From: Bacillus sp. JCM 19041
Lineage (GTDB): Bacteria; Bacillota; Bacilli; Bacillales; Bacillaceae_D
Direction: 5' to 3'
Length of the DNA stretch: 50,120 bases
Assembly: GCA_001310375.1 (NCBI GenBank)
Contig: BAXC01000022.1
Coordinates: 1-50,120, forward strand
Position numbers and translations under genes: made by a program. Position 1 is the first letter of the stretch. Each line of letters begins with the position of its first letter. Positions 34,632-43,700 of the stretch are shown here, one piece after another. The notes under the pieces are model-generated. The model was not told where the DNA came from. It ran no database searches and saw only the letters and a program-made list of their open reading frames with translations.

Positions 34632-34865
34632 TTGGCTCATGTCATATTAGATTCATGCAGCAATGAGAAGGCCGGCGAGTGCGTGAACATTTGTCCAGTC
34701 GATTGTATTGAAGAGGGGCCGGGCCAATTCTTTATTGATCCGAATACATGTATTGACTGTGGTGCTTGTGTAGCTGCTTGTCCAATTCAGGCAATTGTTG
34801 CTGAGAATGACTTAACATCTGATCAAGAGAAGCACCTAGACAAGGCCGAAGCGTTTTTTGGATAA
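34632..34865 (+). CDS. Ferredoxin, 7Fe/8Fe bacterial type
   Basis: 77 residues. First cluster ligands C9, C17 and C21 (C-x7-C-x3-CPVDC, a [3Fe-4S]/[4Fe-4S] pattern seen in 7Fe ferredoxins); second cluster C40, C43, C46 and C50 (CIDCGACVAACP). TTG 34632 follows AAAGGGGGG by about five bases. Likely electron carrier between the YumC-type reductase and the Rieske oxygenase of the same operon. Rieske oxygenases more often use a Rieske or plant-type [2Fe-2S] ferredoxin. Confidence 0.9.
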   Translation: MAHVILDSCSNEKAGECVNICPVDCIEEGPGQFFIDPNTCIDCGACVAACPIQAIVAENDLTSDQEKHLDKAEAFFG

Positions 34866-34906
34866 ATGTATAGAAGAAGTGACTATTGATTATTAATAGG
34901 TGCTTT

Positions 34907-34972
34907 AGACCGTAAACAAAATGTCTCTGAGAAAAATCTCAGAGGCATTTTTCTCAGAGACATTTCATTTTA
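34907..34972 (+). repeat. Dispersed element copy 2 with double hairpin, also terminator of the aromatic operon
   Basis: Begins with AGACCGTAAACAAA as at 10939. ATGTCTCTGAGA (34921-34932) can pair with TCTCAGAGGCAT (34937-34948) and is followed by TTTT. The same left side, 34919-34936, can alternatively pair perfectly over 18 bp with 34948-34965 around an 11-base loop. Either form could end transcription after the ferredoxin gene. Confidence 0.65.
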
Positions 34973-34984
34973 AAGTGTTTAGAT

Positions 34985-35024
34985 CAATTGGAGTTGGAGA
35001 TTCTTCATCCTCCAACTCCAATTG
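34985..35024. repeat. Perfect 15-bp inverted repeat
   Basis: CAATTGGAGTTGGAG (34985-34999) and CTCCAACTCCAATTG (35010-35024) form a perfect stem with a 10-base loop. No T-tract follows on either side. It lies between the end of the aromatic operon and the riboswitch. Purpose unknown. Confidence 0.6.
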
Positions 35025-35205
35025 GCTAACTTTATTAAGTTCATGGTTGCAAAAACAAGACGTTTACTCATTAACGGGCAGTAAAACGCCACTTCAAAAC
35101 TTAGAGATAAAGAAGAAGTTTAAGTGGGTGATAACTGTCCGTTTTAGAGTGTGTGCTTGCTCGTTTAATGTTCCTATGGTAGCGTTGACATATAACATCA
35201 TAAAA
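35025..35205 (+). other. Intergenic region upstream of the riboswitch
   Basis: No gene recognised. Transcription of the riboswitch must begin here. TATAAC at 35191-35196 could be a -10 box but lacks a clear -35. TTGACA at 35185-35190 is too close to the riboswitch to serve as its -35. Confidence 0.4.
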
Positions 35206-35293
35206 ACCACTAGGGGTGCTAATTTTAGCTGAGAGAGGCGTAGCCTTAACCCTTAATAACCTGATCTAGTTCATGCTAGCGGAGGGAAGTGGG
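35206..35293 (+). promoter_or_regulatory. TPP riboswitch (THI box)
   Basis: Contains the conserved aptamer features: CCACTAGGGGTGC at the 5' side, CTGAGA at 35229-35234, ACCTGATCTAGTTCATGC near 35259-35276 and GCGGAGGGAAGTGG closing helix P1. The closing strand AAGTGG (35287-35292) and AGCGGA (35278-35283) are complementary to CCACTT (35312-35317) and TCCGCT (35318-35323). They can therefore form an antiterminator when thiamin pyrophosphate is absent. With TPP bound, P1 forms and the terminator at 35312 is free to fold, turning ylmB-tenA off. Confidence 0.93.
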
Positions 35294-35311
35294 CAAAATG
35301 TGTATTTCCTG

Positions 35312-35343
35312 CCACTTTCCGCTATATGAGAAGTGGTTTTTTT
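35312..35343 (+). terminator. Riboswitch-controlled terminator
   Basis: CCACTT (35312-35317) pairs with AAGTGG (35331-35336) and is followed by seven T. Its left arm is also the partner of the riboswitch P1 closing strand, so it is the expression platform of the TPP switch. Confidence 0.85.
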
Positions 35344-35362
35344 GTGGAGAGGAAGTATTTAT

Positions 35363-36639
35363 GTGAAAATCGATGATATTCTACGACAAGTTGATACGCG
35401 AAGTGATGAATTAATTCAACTTATCTCTGATCTCATTTCGTACCAAACAGAGGCACCGCCAGCTAGAAATACTGCAGCTATTCAGGACTACATTGCGCAG
35501 CAATTGCAGGCGATAGGTATGAATGTGGAACAATGGGAGCTCTATCCAGGTGACCCCATCGTTGTCGGAGTGAAGAAAGGTGAGAGTCCTAATACTCATC
35601 AAAGTTTAATTCTAAACGGACATGTAGATGTAGCTTCTGTTGGAAGTGACGAAGAGTGGAAACATGAGCCCTTTGAACCATATGTAGAGAAGGGCATGCT
35701 TCATGGACGGGGAGCGGCAGACATGAAAGGTGGGTTAGGTGCATGTCTATTTGCCTTGAAATTGCTTCATGACAACAATATTCTTCTCCAAGGTGATGTT
35801 ATTTTTCAGTCCGTTACCGGAGAGGAAGTTGGAGAAGCTGGCACAAAGAGTTGTTGTGAACGTGGATATAAAGCAGATTATGCGCTTGTTGCTGACACAA
35901 GCAATTGTGAACTCCATGGCCAAGGAGGCGTTATAACTGGTTGGGTAACGTTGAAAAGTCCAACAACCTACCATGATGGAACGCGCCATCAAATGATTCA
36001 TGCTGGTGGTGGGGTAAAGGCTGCAAGTGCGATTGAAAAAATGGCGAAATTAATTACTGCTTTACAAGAATTGGAAAGGGATTGGGCAGTTACTAAATCA
36101 TACCCAGGGTTTCCAGCAGGTGCGAATACGATAAATCCTTCCGTTATTGAGGGTGGACGTCATGCAGCGTTTATCGCTGATGAATGCAAACTCTGGATTA
36201 CCGTTCATTTTTATCCGAATGAAACAGCCGAAAGTGTTGCAGCGGAAATTGAAGCACATCTACTTGCTGCTGCTCAAGCGGATGTATGGATGAAGGAGCA
36301 TCCGCCTCCTTTATTTGGGGTGGTTCATCAATGATAGAGGATCGTGGTGAAGTGTTCCCTTCTTTTTCAATTGATGAAAATCATCGAGGAGTGCTTGGAC
36401 TGAAAGAAGCACATCAATCGGTTTTCTCAAGTGATGCGCGGGTCGCAATGTCCTCATCAGTTAATGATGGAGGGTGGCTGGCAGAGTACGGGATACCAAC
36501 CGTTTGCTATGGTCCGGGAAAATTAAAACATGCTCACACTGTAGATGAACATGTAGAAATAAAGCAGTTAATCCTGTATACGAAGTCTGTTTTACAATTT
36601 ATGTTAAATTGGTGTAATCATACAAAAGAGGAGCAATAA
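35363..36639 (+). CDS. ylmB: Formylaminopyrimidine deformylase YlmB (M20 peptidase family; frame broken once)
   Basis: M20/ArgE-DapE type metal amidohydrolase. With TPP control and tenA next door it is most likely YlmB, which removes the formyl group from N-formyl-4-amino-5-aminomethyl-2-methylpyrimidine in the base-degraded thiamin salvage route described for Bacillus. Metal-site motifs: LNGHVDVAS, GRGAADMKGG, TGEEVGEAG, VADTSNCE and a late AHTVDEHV. The frame stops after HPPPLFGVVHQ; one extra T in the run 36310-36312 gives HPPPFIWGGSSMIEDRG and continues to 36639, about 425 residues in all. GTG 35363 is chosen, 9 bases after GAGAGGAAG. Confidence 0.85.
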
Positions 36640-36640
36640 C

Positions 36641-37312
36641 ATGACATTTACGAAGCGAATTAGAGCGAGTGCAGACTCCATTTGGAAGGCGAGCCACGCT
36701 CACCCGTTTGTTCAAGAGCTAGGTCGAGGCACTCTGGATATTGAAGCCTTTAAATATTATATGTGCCAAGACTACAAGTATTTAATTGATTATTCTCGTG
36801 TGATGGCCCTCGGTAGTGTGCTCGCACCAGATTTAGAAACAATGTCAGGCTTTGCTGCTGCGTTAGATGAAACATTAAATACAGAAATGGAATTGCACCG
36901 AAACTATGCAGCACGATTAGGTATAACGCGTGAAGAATTAGAAGCAACGGTTCCTGGACCCGTCACTCTTGCATATAGTAGCGCTATGCTGGCTGAAGCA
37001 CAGAAAGGGTCACTTGCCGAATTGATTGCAGCCATTTTGCCTTGTGCTTGGAGTTATTACGAAATTGGAAAAGCATTAGCAGAAATACCAGGAGCGATCG
37101 AACATGAGCAATATGGTGAATGGGTGAAAATGTATTCATCAGAGGAATTTGGAGAAATAGCTGAATGGTTGATTACTACGTTGGATAAATTGGCTGATGG
37201 TAAGACTGCACAAGAGTTAAACCGGATTGAAGCGATCTTTTTAAATACAAGTCGTTATGAATATATGTTTTGGGACATGGCATATAAACAAGAAGGATGG
37301 CCAGTCGAATAA
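36641..37312 (+). CDS. tenA: Aminopyrimidine aminohydrolase / thiaminase II
   Basis: TenA family, 223 residues. Converts 4-amino-5-aminomethyl-2-methylpyrimidine, the product of the upstream deformylase, to HMP for reuse in thiamin synthesis. Catalytic Cys is C135 in AAILPCAWSYYEIG; D44 in QDYKYL and the C-terminal Glu region YEYMFWDMAYKQEGWP complete the active site. One base separates it from ylmB, with GAGGAGC as its ribosome binding site, so both are under the TPP riboswitch. Transporter genes thiXYZ, often part of this unit, are not in the window. Confidence 0.93.
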   Translation: MTFTKRIRASADSIWKASHAHPFVQELGRGTLDIEAFKYYMCQDYKYLIDYSRVMALGSVLAPDLETMSGFAAALDETLNTEMELHRNYAARLGITREELEATVPGPVTLAYSSAMLAEAQKGSLAELIAAILPCAWSYYEIGKALAEIPGAIEHEQYGEWVKMYSSEEFGEIAEWLITTLDKLADGKTAQELNRIEAIFLNTSRYEYMFWDMAYKQEGWPVE

Positions 37313-37320
37313 GAAAAAAA

Positions 37321-37356
37321 TAAAACGCCGCTCCTTAACGGGAGACGGCGTTTTTC
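37321..37356. terminator. Bidirectional terminator after tenA
   Basis: AAAACGCCG-CTCC pairs with GGAG-CGGCGTTTTT around TTAACG. A- and T-runs on both sides serve tenA and the convergent acyltransferase gene. Confidence 0.85.
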
Positions 37357-38386
37357 TGAAGTGGAAATGCTTGTTTTGTGATGGGGGGAGATGGTTTTTT
37401 TCCAAGGAACCATGGATTTTTATTGAAAAAGTAAATAAATGGAATTGTTAATAAAACGGTTGTAGTTGTAAAGAAGAAGGTCCATGGCAATGTGTTAGCG
37501 GTATCCAAATCAATACCAATTCCGTAATGCATTCCAGCGCGAACAAAATTCAAGATCGGCATGTGGACAAGTAAAATAACAATGGAATTCTTTCCTAAGA
37601 ACAGTAATGTTTTTGAGTGTTGTATTTTTATGATCAATAGAATAAATGCTGCAATTCCGGCAATGGCGCCTACGTAAAATAAAATACCACTGTCACCAAT
37701 TATATTTCCTCTCAAGTCTACACGCTCAGAACTAAACGATTGAAGAATAAAGATAAAGAAGAAAAGTACGCCTGATATCGGAATTACTTTGCCCCAAGAG
37801 AATTCTTTCCAATAGTGCTTCGTTGCATAGCCGAGTCCATAAAAAACAATGGCTGTTAAAGCAACAAATGCATTCCATGGTAATGCGAACTCAAGTGAAG
37901 TAGTAAGGTAACCAATTCCCCCACTTGTTGCTAAGAATAGCATTAAAAACTTTCCGCCGGTTATACGATGGTATAAAAAGAATAATAATTCAACTAGAAA
38001 TAAACATGTCAGAAACCAAATAGCAGGGTTATATGTTAACTGGTAGTTCCCAGGTGTTGAAAGAAAAATCCCTACAAACGGACTCATTGGATTTACGTCT
38101 TCTCCTGGTGTGAAAGAGAAGTGACGAAGAATAAAAAACCATATGAGATATGTGATTGCAGAAAAAAGGAAGTAAGGTAACAATAAACTTCGTGCTTTCT
38201 TTTTAATAAAAGACCAAATGCTTATATCATTAGGGCGAAAAACCGCTCCAGATAAATAAAAGAATAATGGCATATGAAAAGCAAATAAAAATGTTTTAAG
38301 TGTTGCATCCATTGGGCGTGGCTCATCACAACAAGAATAATACCTAATCCTTTACCTGCATCAATCCAGTTAATTCGCTTGTCCAT
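37335..38386 (-). CDS. Acyltransferase family 3 membrane protein (frame broken once)
   Basis: Integral membrane O-acyltransferase of the OatA/fucose-4-O-acetylase type with about ten transmembrane helices. The N-terminus reads MDKRINWIDAGKGLGIILVV with MSHA, then the frame breaks near 38312; adding one A (CCCAATG to CCCAAATG on the minus strand) joins it to MDATLKTFLFAFHMPLFFYLSGAVF and gives about 350 residues, a normal length. The conserved His lies in VMSHA and the HMPLFFYLSG block is a family hallmark. Such enzymes acetylate sugars of polysaccharides, glycolipids or peptidoglycan; the acceptor is unknown. ATG 38386 follows AAAGGATG. It points away from the secretion operon. Confidence 0.82.
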
Positions 38387-38535
38387 TATTAATCACATCC
38401 TTTGCTAATGAACAAAAGTTTCTCTTAAGATTTAGTATACACACGATATATTGTTGAAAAACCTTGTGAACAATACTTACATACAGCTTTACGTAACTAC
38501 TGATTTTAACCTTTATTATGCGGTAATTTTTGAAG

Positions 38536-38587
38536 AGTGTTACAAGAATTGATACGTACTTGATACGTTCGTAAAGAAGTGTTACAA
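38536..38587 (+). repeat. Nested direct repeats upstream of esxA
   Basis: AGTGTTACAA occurs at 38536-38545 and 38578-38587; between them TTGATACGT occurs at 38549-38557 and 38560-38568. The inner copies are 11 bp apart and the outer copies 42 bp apart, close to one and four helical turns. The array lies about 190 bases before the esxA promoter candidate. It is a good candidate for a regulator binding region controlling the secretion operon. Confidence 0.5.
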
Positions 38588-38772
38588 ATATGAGAAAATA
38601 AATTTTCGGATAAGTGGTTTAAAAAGTTTTTGCACAGGGTAATAGATTTCAGAACTAAAAAATTTCCAGAAAAATGAAGAAGAAGCACCGGGTAAAAGGC
38701 TATAATTGTTGAAATGAAATCTGTAAGAGTAGGTACTTTCCTACCAATTTTTCGAATTTTTTATGATTATAG

Positions 38773-38802
38773 TTGACTGGAAAAACTCCCAGTAGCTACC
38801 AT
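38773..38802 (+). promoter_or_regulatory. Candidate promoter of the type VIIb secretion operon
   Basis: TTGACT (38773-38778), 18-bp spacer, TACCAT (38797-38802), about 32 bases before esxA. ACTGG and CCAGT within it form an inverted repeat. The -10 box is poor, which fits a regulated promoter. The rest of 38387-38772 holds no recognisable gene. Confidence 0.4.
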
Positions 38803-38833
38803 GTAAGTATTAACTAATTAGGAGGAGATTTAT

Positions 38834-39127
38834 ATGGCAGGAAATATTCGCGTAACACCTGAAGAACTTTTTATTAAAGCTGATGAGTACACTGAGGCGA
38901 GTGGACGTGTTCAAGATCTAGTTTCAACATTGGATGGGTATAGAAATCAGTTAGAGGCGATGTGGGATGGCCAGGCTCGTGAAGCATTTATTGCTCAATA
39001 CGATGAGCTTAAACCTTCATTTCAGCGTATGGGTACACTTCTTGAAGAAGTATCTCAGCAGATTAGAAGCACTGGACAAACGCTTCAAGATACAGACCAG
39101 CAGATCGCAAGCAATATTCGCGGCTAA
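38834..39127 (+). CDS. esxA: WXG100 family secreted protein EsxA/YukE
   Basis: 97-residue helical hairpin protein, the hallmark substrate of type VII secretion. The turn motif WDG is W44-D45-G46, and both sides are predicted amphipathic helices. No signal peptide. Usually exported as a dimer and needed for secretion of other substrates. Start ATG 38834 follows AGGAGGAG. First gene of the operon and followed by a hairpin, which probably lets it be made in excess of the machinery. Confidence 0.95.
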   Translation: MAGNIRVTPEELFIKADEYTEASGRVQDLVSTLDGYRNQLEAMWDGQAREAFIAQYDELKPSFQRMGTLLEEVSQQIRSTGQTLQDTDQQIASNIRG

Positions 39128-39137
39128 TAGGTTTCAA

Positions 39138-39165
39138 GGGCGCAATTATCGATTGCGCCCTTCCT
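39138..39165 (+). terminator. Partial terminator/attenuator between esxA and esaB
   Basis: GGGCGCAA (39138-39145) pairs with TTGCGCCC (39153-39160) around TTATCGA, followed by the weak TTCCTT. It likely reduces read-through into the machinery genes or protects the esxA message. Confidence 0.6.
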
Positions 39166-39179
39166 TATGGAGGAATGTG

Positions 39180-39419
39180 ATGTATATAACAGTTACGATT
39201 GATATGCACCGATACAGCGGCAAGCGGTTTGACTTAAGGCTTTCAAACCAATATTCAGCTAAAAAAGTGGTTGATTTGGTATGGGGTATGGAAAATCCGA
39301 AGGCTCCTCGGAGAGATGGAAGTTGGATACGTATCCAAAACAAAGACTCCCATTTACATGGTACACAAATACTCGAGCAAAATGGAGTTACAAATGGGGA
39401 TCGCTTGGAGATTTTATAA
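39180..39419 (+). CDS. esaB: Ubiquitin-like type VII secretion protein EsaB/YukD
   Basis: 79 residues from ATG 39180, which follows TGGAGGAATG. The size, the beta-rich start YITVTIDMHRYSGKRFDLRL and the ending NGVTNGDRLEIL fit the ubiquitin-fold YukD/EsaB family. It lacks a diglycine tail and is not expected to conjugate. Family members are cytosolic accessory or regulatory parts of type VIIb systems. Gene order between esxA and essB supports the call. Confidence 0.88.
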   Translation: MYITVTIDMHRYSGKRFDLRLSNQYSAKKVVDLVWGMENPKAPRRDGSWIRIQNKDSHLHGTQILEQNGVTNGDRLEIL

Positions 39420-39446
39420 GCATTTCTTGAAGGGGTCAGAGACGGA

Positions 39447-40779
39447 ATGGAACAAAAGGCATTTTACTTAGAACAGCAAACCGGTGCAGAGTTTACAAGA
39501 GACTCTGGAACGGACACATACAAGTTAATGTTTCAAACAGCTGAAGTGAAGTTATCCGATTCATTGGAAATTGAGTTTTTAAAAGAAAAGGATCAACTAT
39601 TTGACAGAGTTATTGAGGAAAAAGAAGACGAGCTTATTATTACTGCAACACCAAAGATGAAAATGGTGCCATTTAGCCAATTTCGTAGAAAGTCCCAATA
39701 TGCCAAGCTGACGATTGCTCACTCGTTGATCTCACTAGTTAAACAACATCAAACAAAAAGACTCAATTTAATTGTGTGCCCGGAAAACCTGCTTGTAAAT
39801 GATAGTTTACTTGTTTCGTTTATTTATTATGGCGTTAAGGAAAGCTGCCTCCTTATGAACGAGATGAAGATAAGGTATTTTTAGAGCTGCAAACAACGCT
39901 TGCAGTGCTCCTAGATGGAGAGCACCGTTTTTCCGAGTACATGAATTTTACTGATACGATGAAGCTCTCTCCTCTTGCGAAGGATCTAATGGAATCTGAA
40001 ACGTTAGATGGCTTGCTGGAAAAGATCGAATTATGGATTAAAGAAGAAGAGGAAAAAGATGATCAATCGTATGCGCTTCCAAAAAAGAAGTGGACCATCT
40101 ATAAAACGAGTTTTTTTGTATTAATATTTTTACTTGTTCCTGCCTGTGTGTACATCGTGTATGCGCTATTTTTTCTGCAACCGAGGTACGAAGCGTTTAT
40201 TTCTAGTAATGAAGCATTTTTAAATACGAATTCGAGCCAAGTGATTTCTGAATTGGAGCCTTATAATCCAGAACAAATGCCGCGTGTTGTTCAATATCAA
40301 CTTGCCCAATCTTATGTTGCAAATGAAAACTTAAATATGGAACAAGCGGCGAATGTTCAAAACACATTGACACTTCAGTCGGCAGAACCATATTTTCATT
40401 ATTGGATTGCCATTGGGCGAGGCGATAATGAAGAAGCGAATGACATCGCAAAGAATTTTCAAGATGAACATCTAATCGTATATGCCAATTTAAAATGGCG
40501 TGATGAAGTACGCGAAGATACAGATCTTTCTAGTGAAGACCGCGATGCACTGTTAACTGAGATTGAAAGAGTGATTGATGATATATGGAAGCTCTGGAAG
40601 AACGGGAAAGAGAGTCAGAGGAAGCGGCTTCACAGCAAAATGATTCAGGTGATGAAAGTGATCAAAGTGAAGAAAATTCAGAGGACAACGCTGATGAGCA
40701 AGATGAAAATGAAGATGATTCATCTCAAGATGATGGTGAGGAAGAAGAAAACAATGATGATGAAGACGAAAACGAGTAG
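39447..40779 (+). CDS. essB: Type VII secretion protein EssB/YukC (frame broken twice)
   Basis: Membrane core component, about 444 residues when repaired. N-terminal cytosolic pseudokinase-like domain (about 1-205), one transmembrane helix in TSFFVLIFLLVPACVYIVYA (about 218-238), then an extracytoplasmic helical domain with YNPEQMPRVVQYQLAQSYV. Breaks: near 39845, one C (AAGCTG to AAGCCTG) restores ESLPPYERDEDKVFLEL; near 40583, one T (ATATGG to ATTATGG) restores DIMEALEERERESEEA. The last 50 residues are almost only Asp, Glu, Gln, Ser and Asn, a highly acidic tail probably outside the membrane. 18 bases before essC. Confidence 0.88.
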
Positions 40780-40797
40780 GCTAAGTGGGGTGCAGCG

Positions 40798-43700
40798 ATG
40801 AACAATGTCTGGATCATGTATGATACTTACATTCAACAATTAGAACTTAGTCAAAATGAGCGTTCCGTTGGGAATTCAGGAAATGTAGATGTATTAGTCC
40901 CTGTATTGCATACTGAACACCGTCTTAAGATGAATGAAGAAAACGAATTATGTCAAATCGAAACAGAGGGTGACGTTTGGGAAATAGGTTCTGCACAAAC
41001 CTATACATATGAAGGGCAAAATCAGTCAGTATCGTTTTTGTTTACAAAAGGGGAGAGGAGCGCTAGTTCGTATTATATAGGTGATCAAACACAATTTACT
41101 ATTTCTAATGAAGATGGTGCAGATATTAAGGTGCTACAAAATTACTCCCCAGGAACTTGTACCATACAAAGAAAAAACGGAAAGTGGATTGTTCACCCTA
41201 AAAGTGGAACGGCCTATGTGAATGGGCGTGCGCTAGCTGCCCGAGATGAAATAAGTAACGGCGATATATTGTTGATTGATTTGTGTTCATTTTCCATTCA
41301 AGAAGACGATCTATTAGTGATTGAATCCTCAGCTCAACTTGAAACTAAATTACATCAAATAAAGGTGCCGACTTCGGAAAGAAAAAAGAATTACCCTGAT
41401 TACCGTCGGACGCCTAGAATTATTTATGAAGAACCAAGCGACCGAGTAACTTTTTCGATTCCAGCTCAGGAAGTGGACGAAAACCCTCGGGCATTATGGC
41501 TAATTATCTTGCCTCCACTAGTCATGTTGATAGTAATGGGGATTGTTGCGCTATTAATTCCAAGAGGGATTTTCATTATTATATCAGTAACGATGTTTAT
41601 GGTAACGCTTATTACTTCAACTGTAAACTACTTTCGTGATCGAAAAACGCGTAAACGAAAAGAGGAAAAGCGTCAACGTGTCTATACAAGGTATTTAAAG
41701 GAAAAACGTGAAGAATTACAAGGACTTGTAGAAAAGCAGCGCCATGTATTGGATTATCATTTCCCCTCATTTGAAACAAGTAAATATATGACATCTAACT
41801 TAAGTGGTCGAATTTGGGAAAAAACGATGAATGATGAAGATTTTATGGCAGTACGTGTAGGGAGATCCTCTATACCGATAAGTTTTAAAGTTGCCGATCC
41901 TGGCGGGGATTTAGCAAACCGTGATCGTGATGAGCTATTAGAAGAAGGAGAAAAACTGAAAGACTACTATTCAAAAGTAGATCATGCGCCCTTAAGTTTG
42001 GATTTAGCAAGTGGTTCGATTGGTTATATCGGACAGTTGAAAACGGTGCAACGTGAAGTGGCTCAAATGGTTGGGCAACTTGCATTTTTTCACAGCTACC
42101 ATGACTTGCGCTTTGTCGCAGTTTTCGGTGAAGACCACTATACGAACTGGGAGTGGATGAAGTGGTTGCCTCATTTTCAATTGCCCCATATGTATGCGAA
42201 AGGGTTCATTTATAATGAGCGTACGCGTGACCAATTACTGACGTCTATTTATGAGATGATTCGTGAACGGGATTTGGAGCAAGATGGGAAAAGGAGATTT
42301 GGTCCACACTTTGTCTTTCTCATAGCAGATCGAGGACTTATTAGTGACCATGGGATTATGGAGTATTTAGAGGGACCTAATAAAAACCTAGGATTTTCAG
42401 TTGTTTTTATAACAGATGCACAAGAGAATATAACGGAATATGTCCATACAATCGTTAAAGCGATTAATAAGAAAGAAGGCGAAATTGTTATACGTGATCG
42501 TAAAGCCGAACACAAACGTTTTGTTTATGATGAACATCGAGATGAAACAAATGAGTCGTTTGCGCGCACGTTAGCATCTTTAAATCACTTGAGAGGCATG
42601 AGTCGCTCGATTCCAGATATGGTTTCGTTTTTAGAGTTGTTTGGTGTTCGGCAGACGAGGGAGTTAGAGATTGGAAAGCGATGGAAAACAAGTAATAGTG
42701 CTGAGTCACTAGCGGTTCCAGTTGGGTTTAAAGCAAAAGATGACTTACTCGAATTAAATGTCCATGAAAAAGCCCATGGACACATGGGTTATTGGCAGGA
42801 ACAACGGGATCTGGAAAGAGTGAATTCTTACAAACGTACATTTTATCGTTGGCAGTCCACTATCATCCTCATGAAGTTGCGTTTTTGTTGATTGATTACA
42901 AAGGCGGAGGTATGGCCCAGCCATTTAAAAACATTCCACATCTGTTAGGGACAATTACGAATATAAACGAAAGTAAGAACTTCAGTATGAGGGCTTTGGC
43001 TTCAATAAAAAGTGAATTAAGAAAACGGCAGCGCCTTTTCGATGAGACGATGGTTAATCACATTGATAACTATATGGATTTATATAAACAGAAAAAAGTG
43101 CTCGAACCGATGCCTCATTTATTTATTATCTCTGATGAATTTGCTGAATTAAAAAATGAAGAGCCTGAATTTATTAAAGAACTGGTCAGTGCTGCAAGAA
43201 TAGGGCGTAGTTTAGGAGTACATCTTATTTTAGCGACGCAAAAACCAGGGGGAATTATAGATAATCAAATATGGAGTAATGCCAGGTTCCGCGTTGCATT
43301 AAAAGTGCAGGATGGTCAAGATTCTAAGGAAATTTTAAAAAATACAGACGCTGCTAATCTAACTGTTACGGGCAGAGGTTACTTACAAGTAGGAAACAAC
43401 GAGCTGTATGAAATGTTCCAATCTGCCTGGAGTGGTGCGCCATATTTACGAGAAACACATGAAGGGGAAGAAGATGTTGCACTTGTTACTGATGCTGGTC
43501 TTGTGCCGGTTTCGAATGTGCAAGTAGCACCTCGGAAAAAACAAAAAAGCAAAACAGAGATTGAAGCAGTTGTAGAAGAGATTGTCTCAACAACAGAAAA
43601 ATTAGCCATTCCGAAAGCATCAAGTCCTTGGCTTGAACCACTTGGTGTTTGGATTCAACCGAAGGAAAACAAGGGATTGAAAAAGTCTTTTACGATTGCT

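Noticed and set aside
34921-35232. 103-codon open frame after the ferredoxin gene
   Set aside because: It begins inside the double hairpin and ends in the TPP riboswitch, crosses a perfect inverted repeat, and lacks a ribosome binding site.
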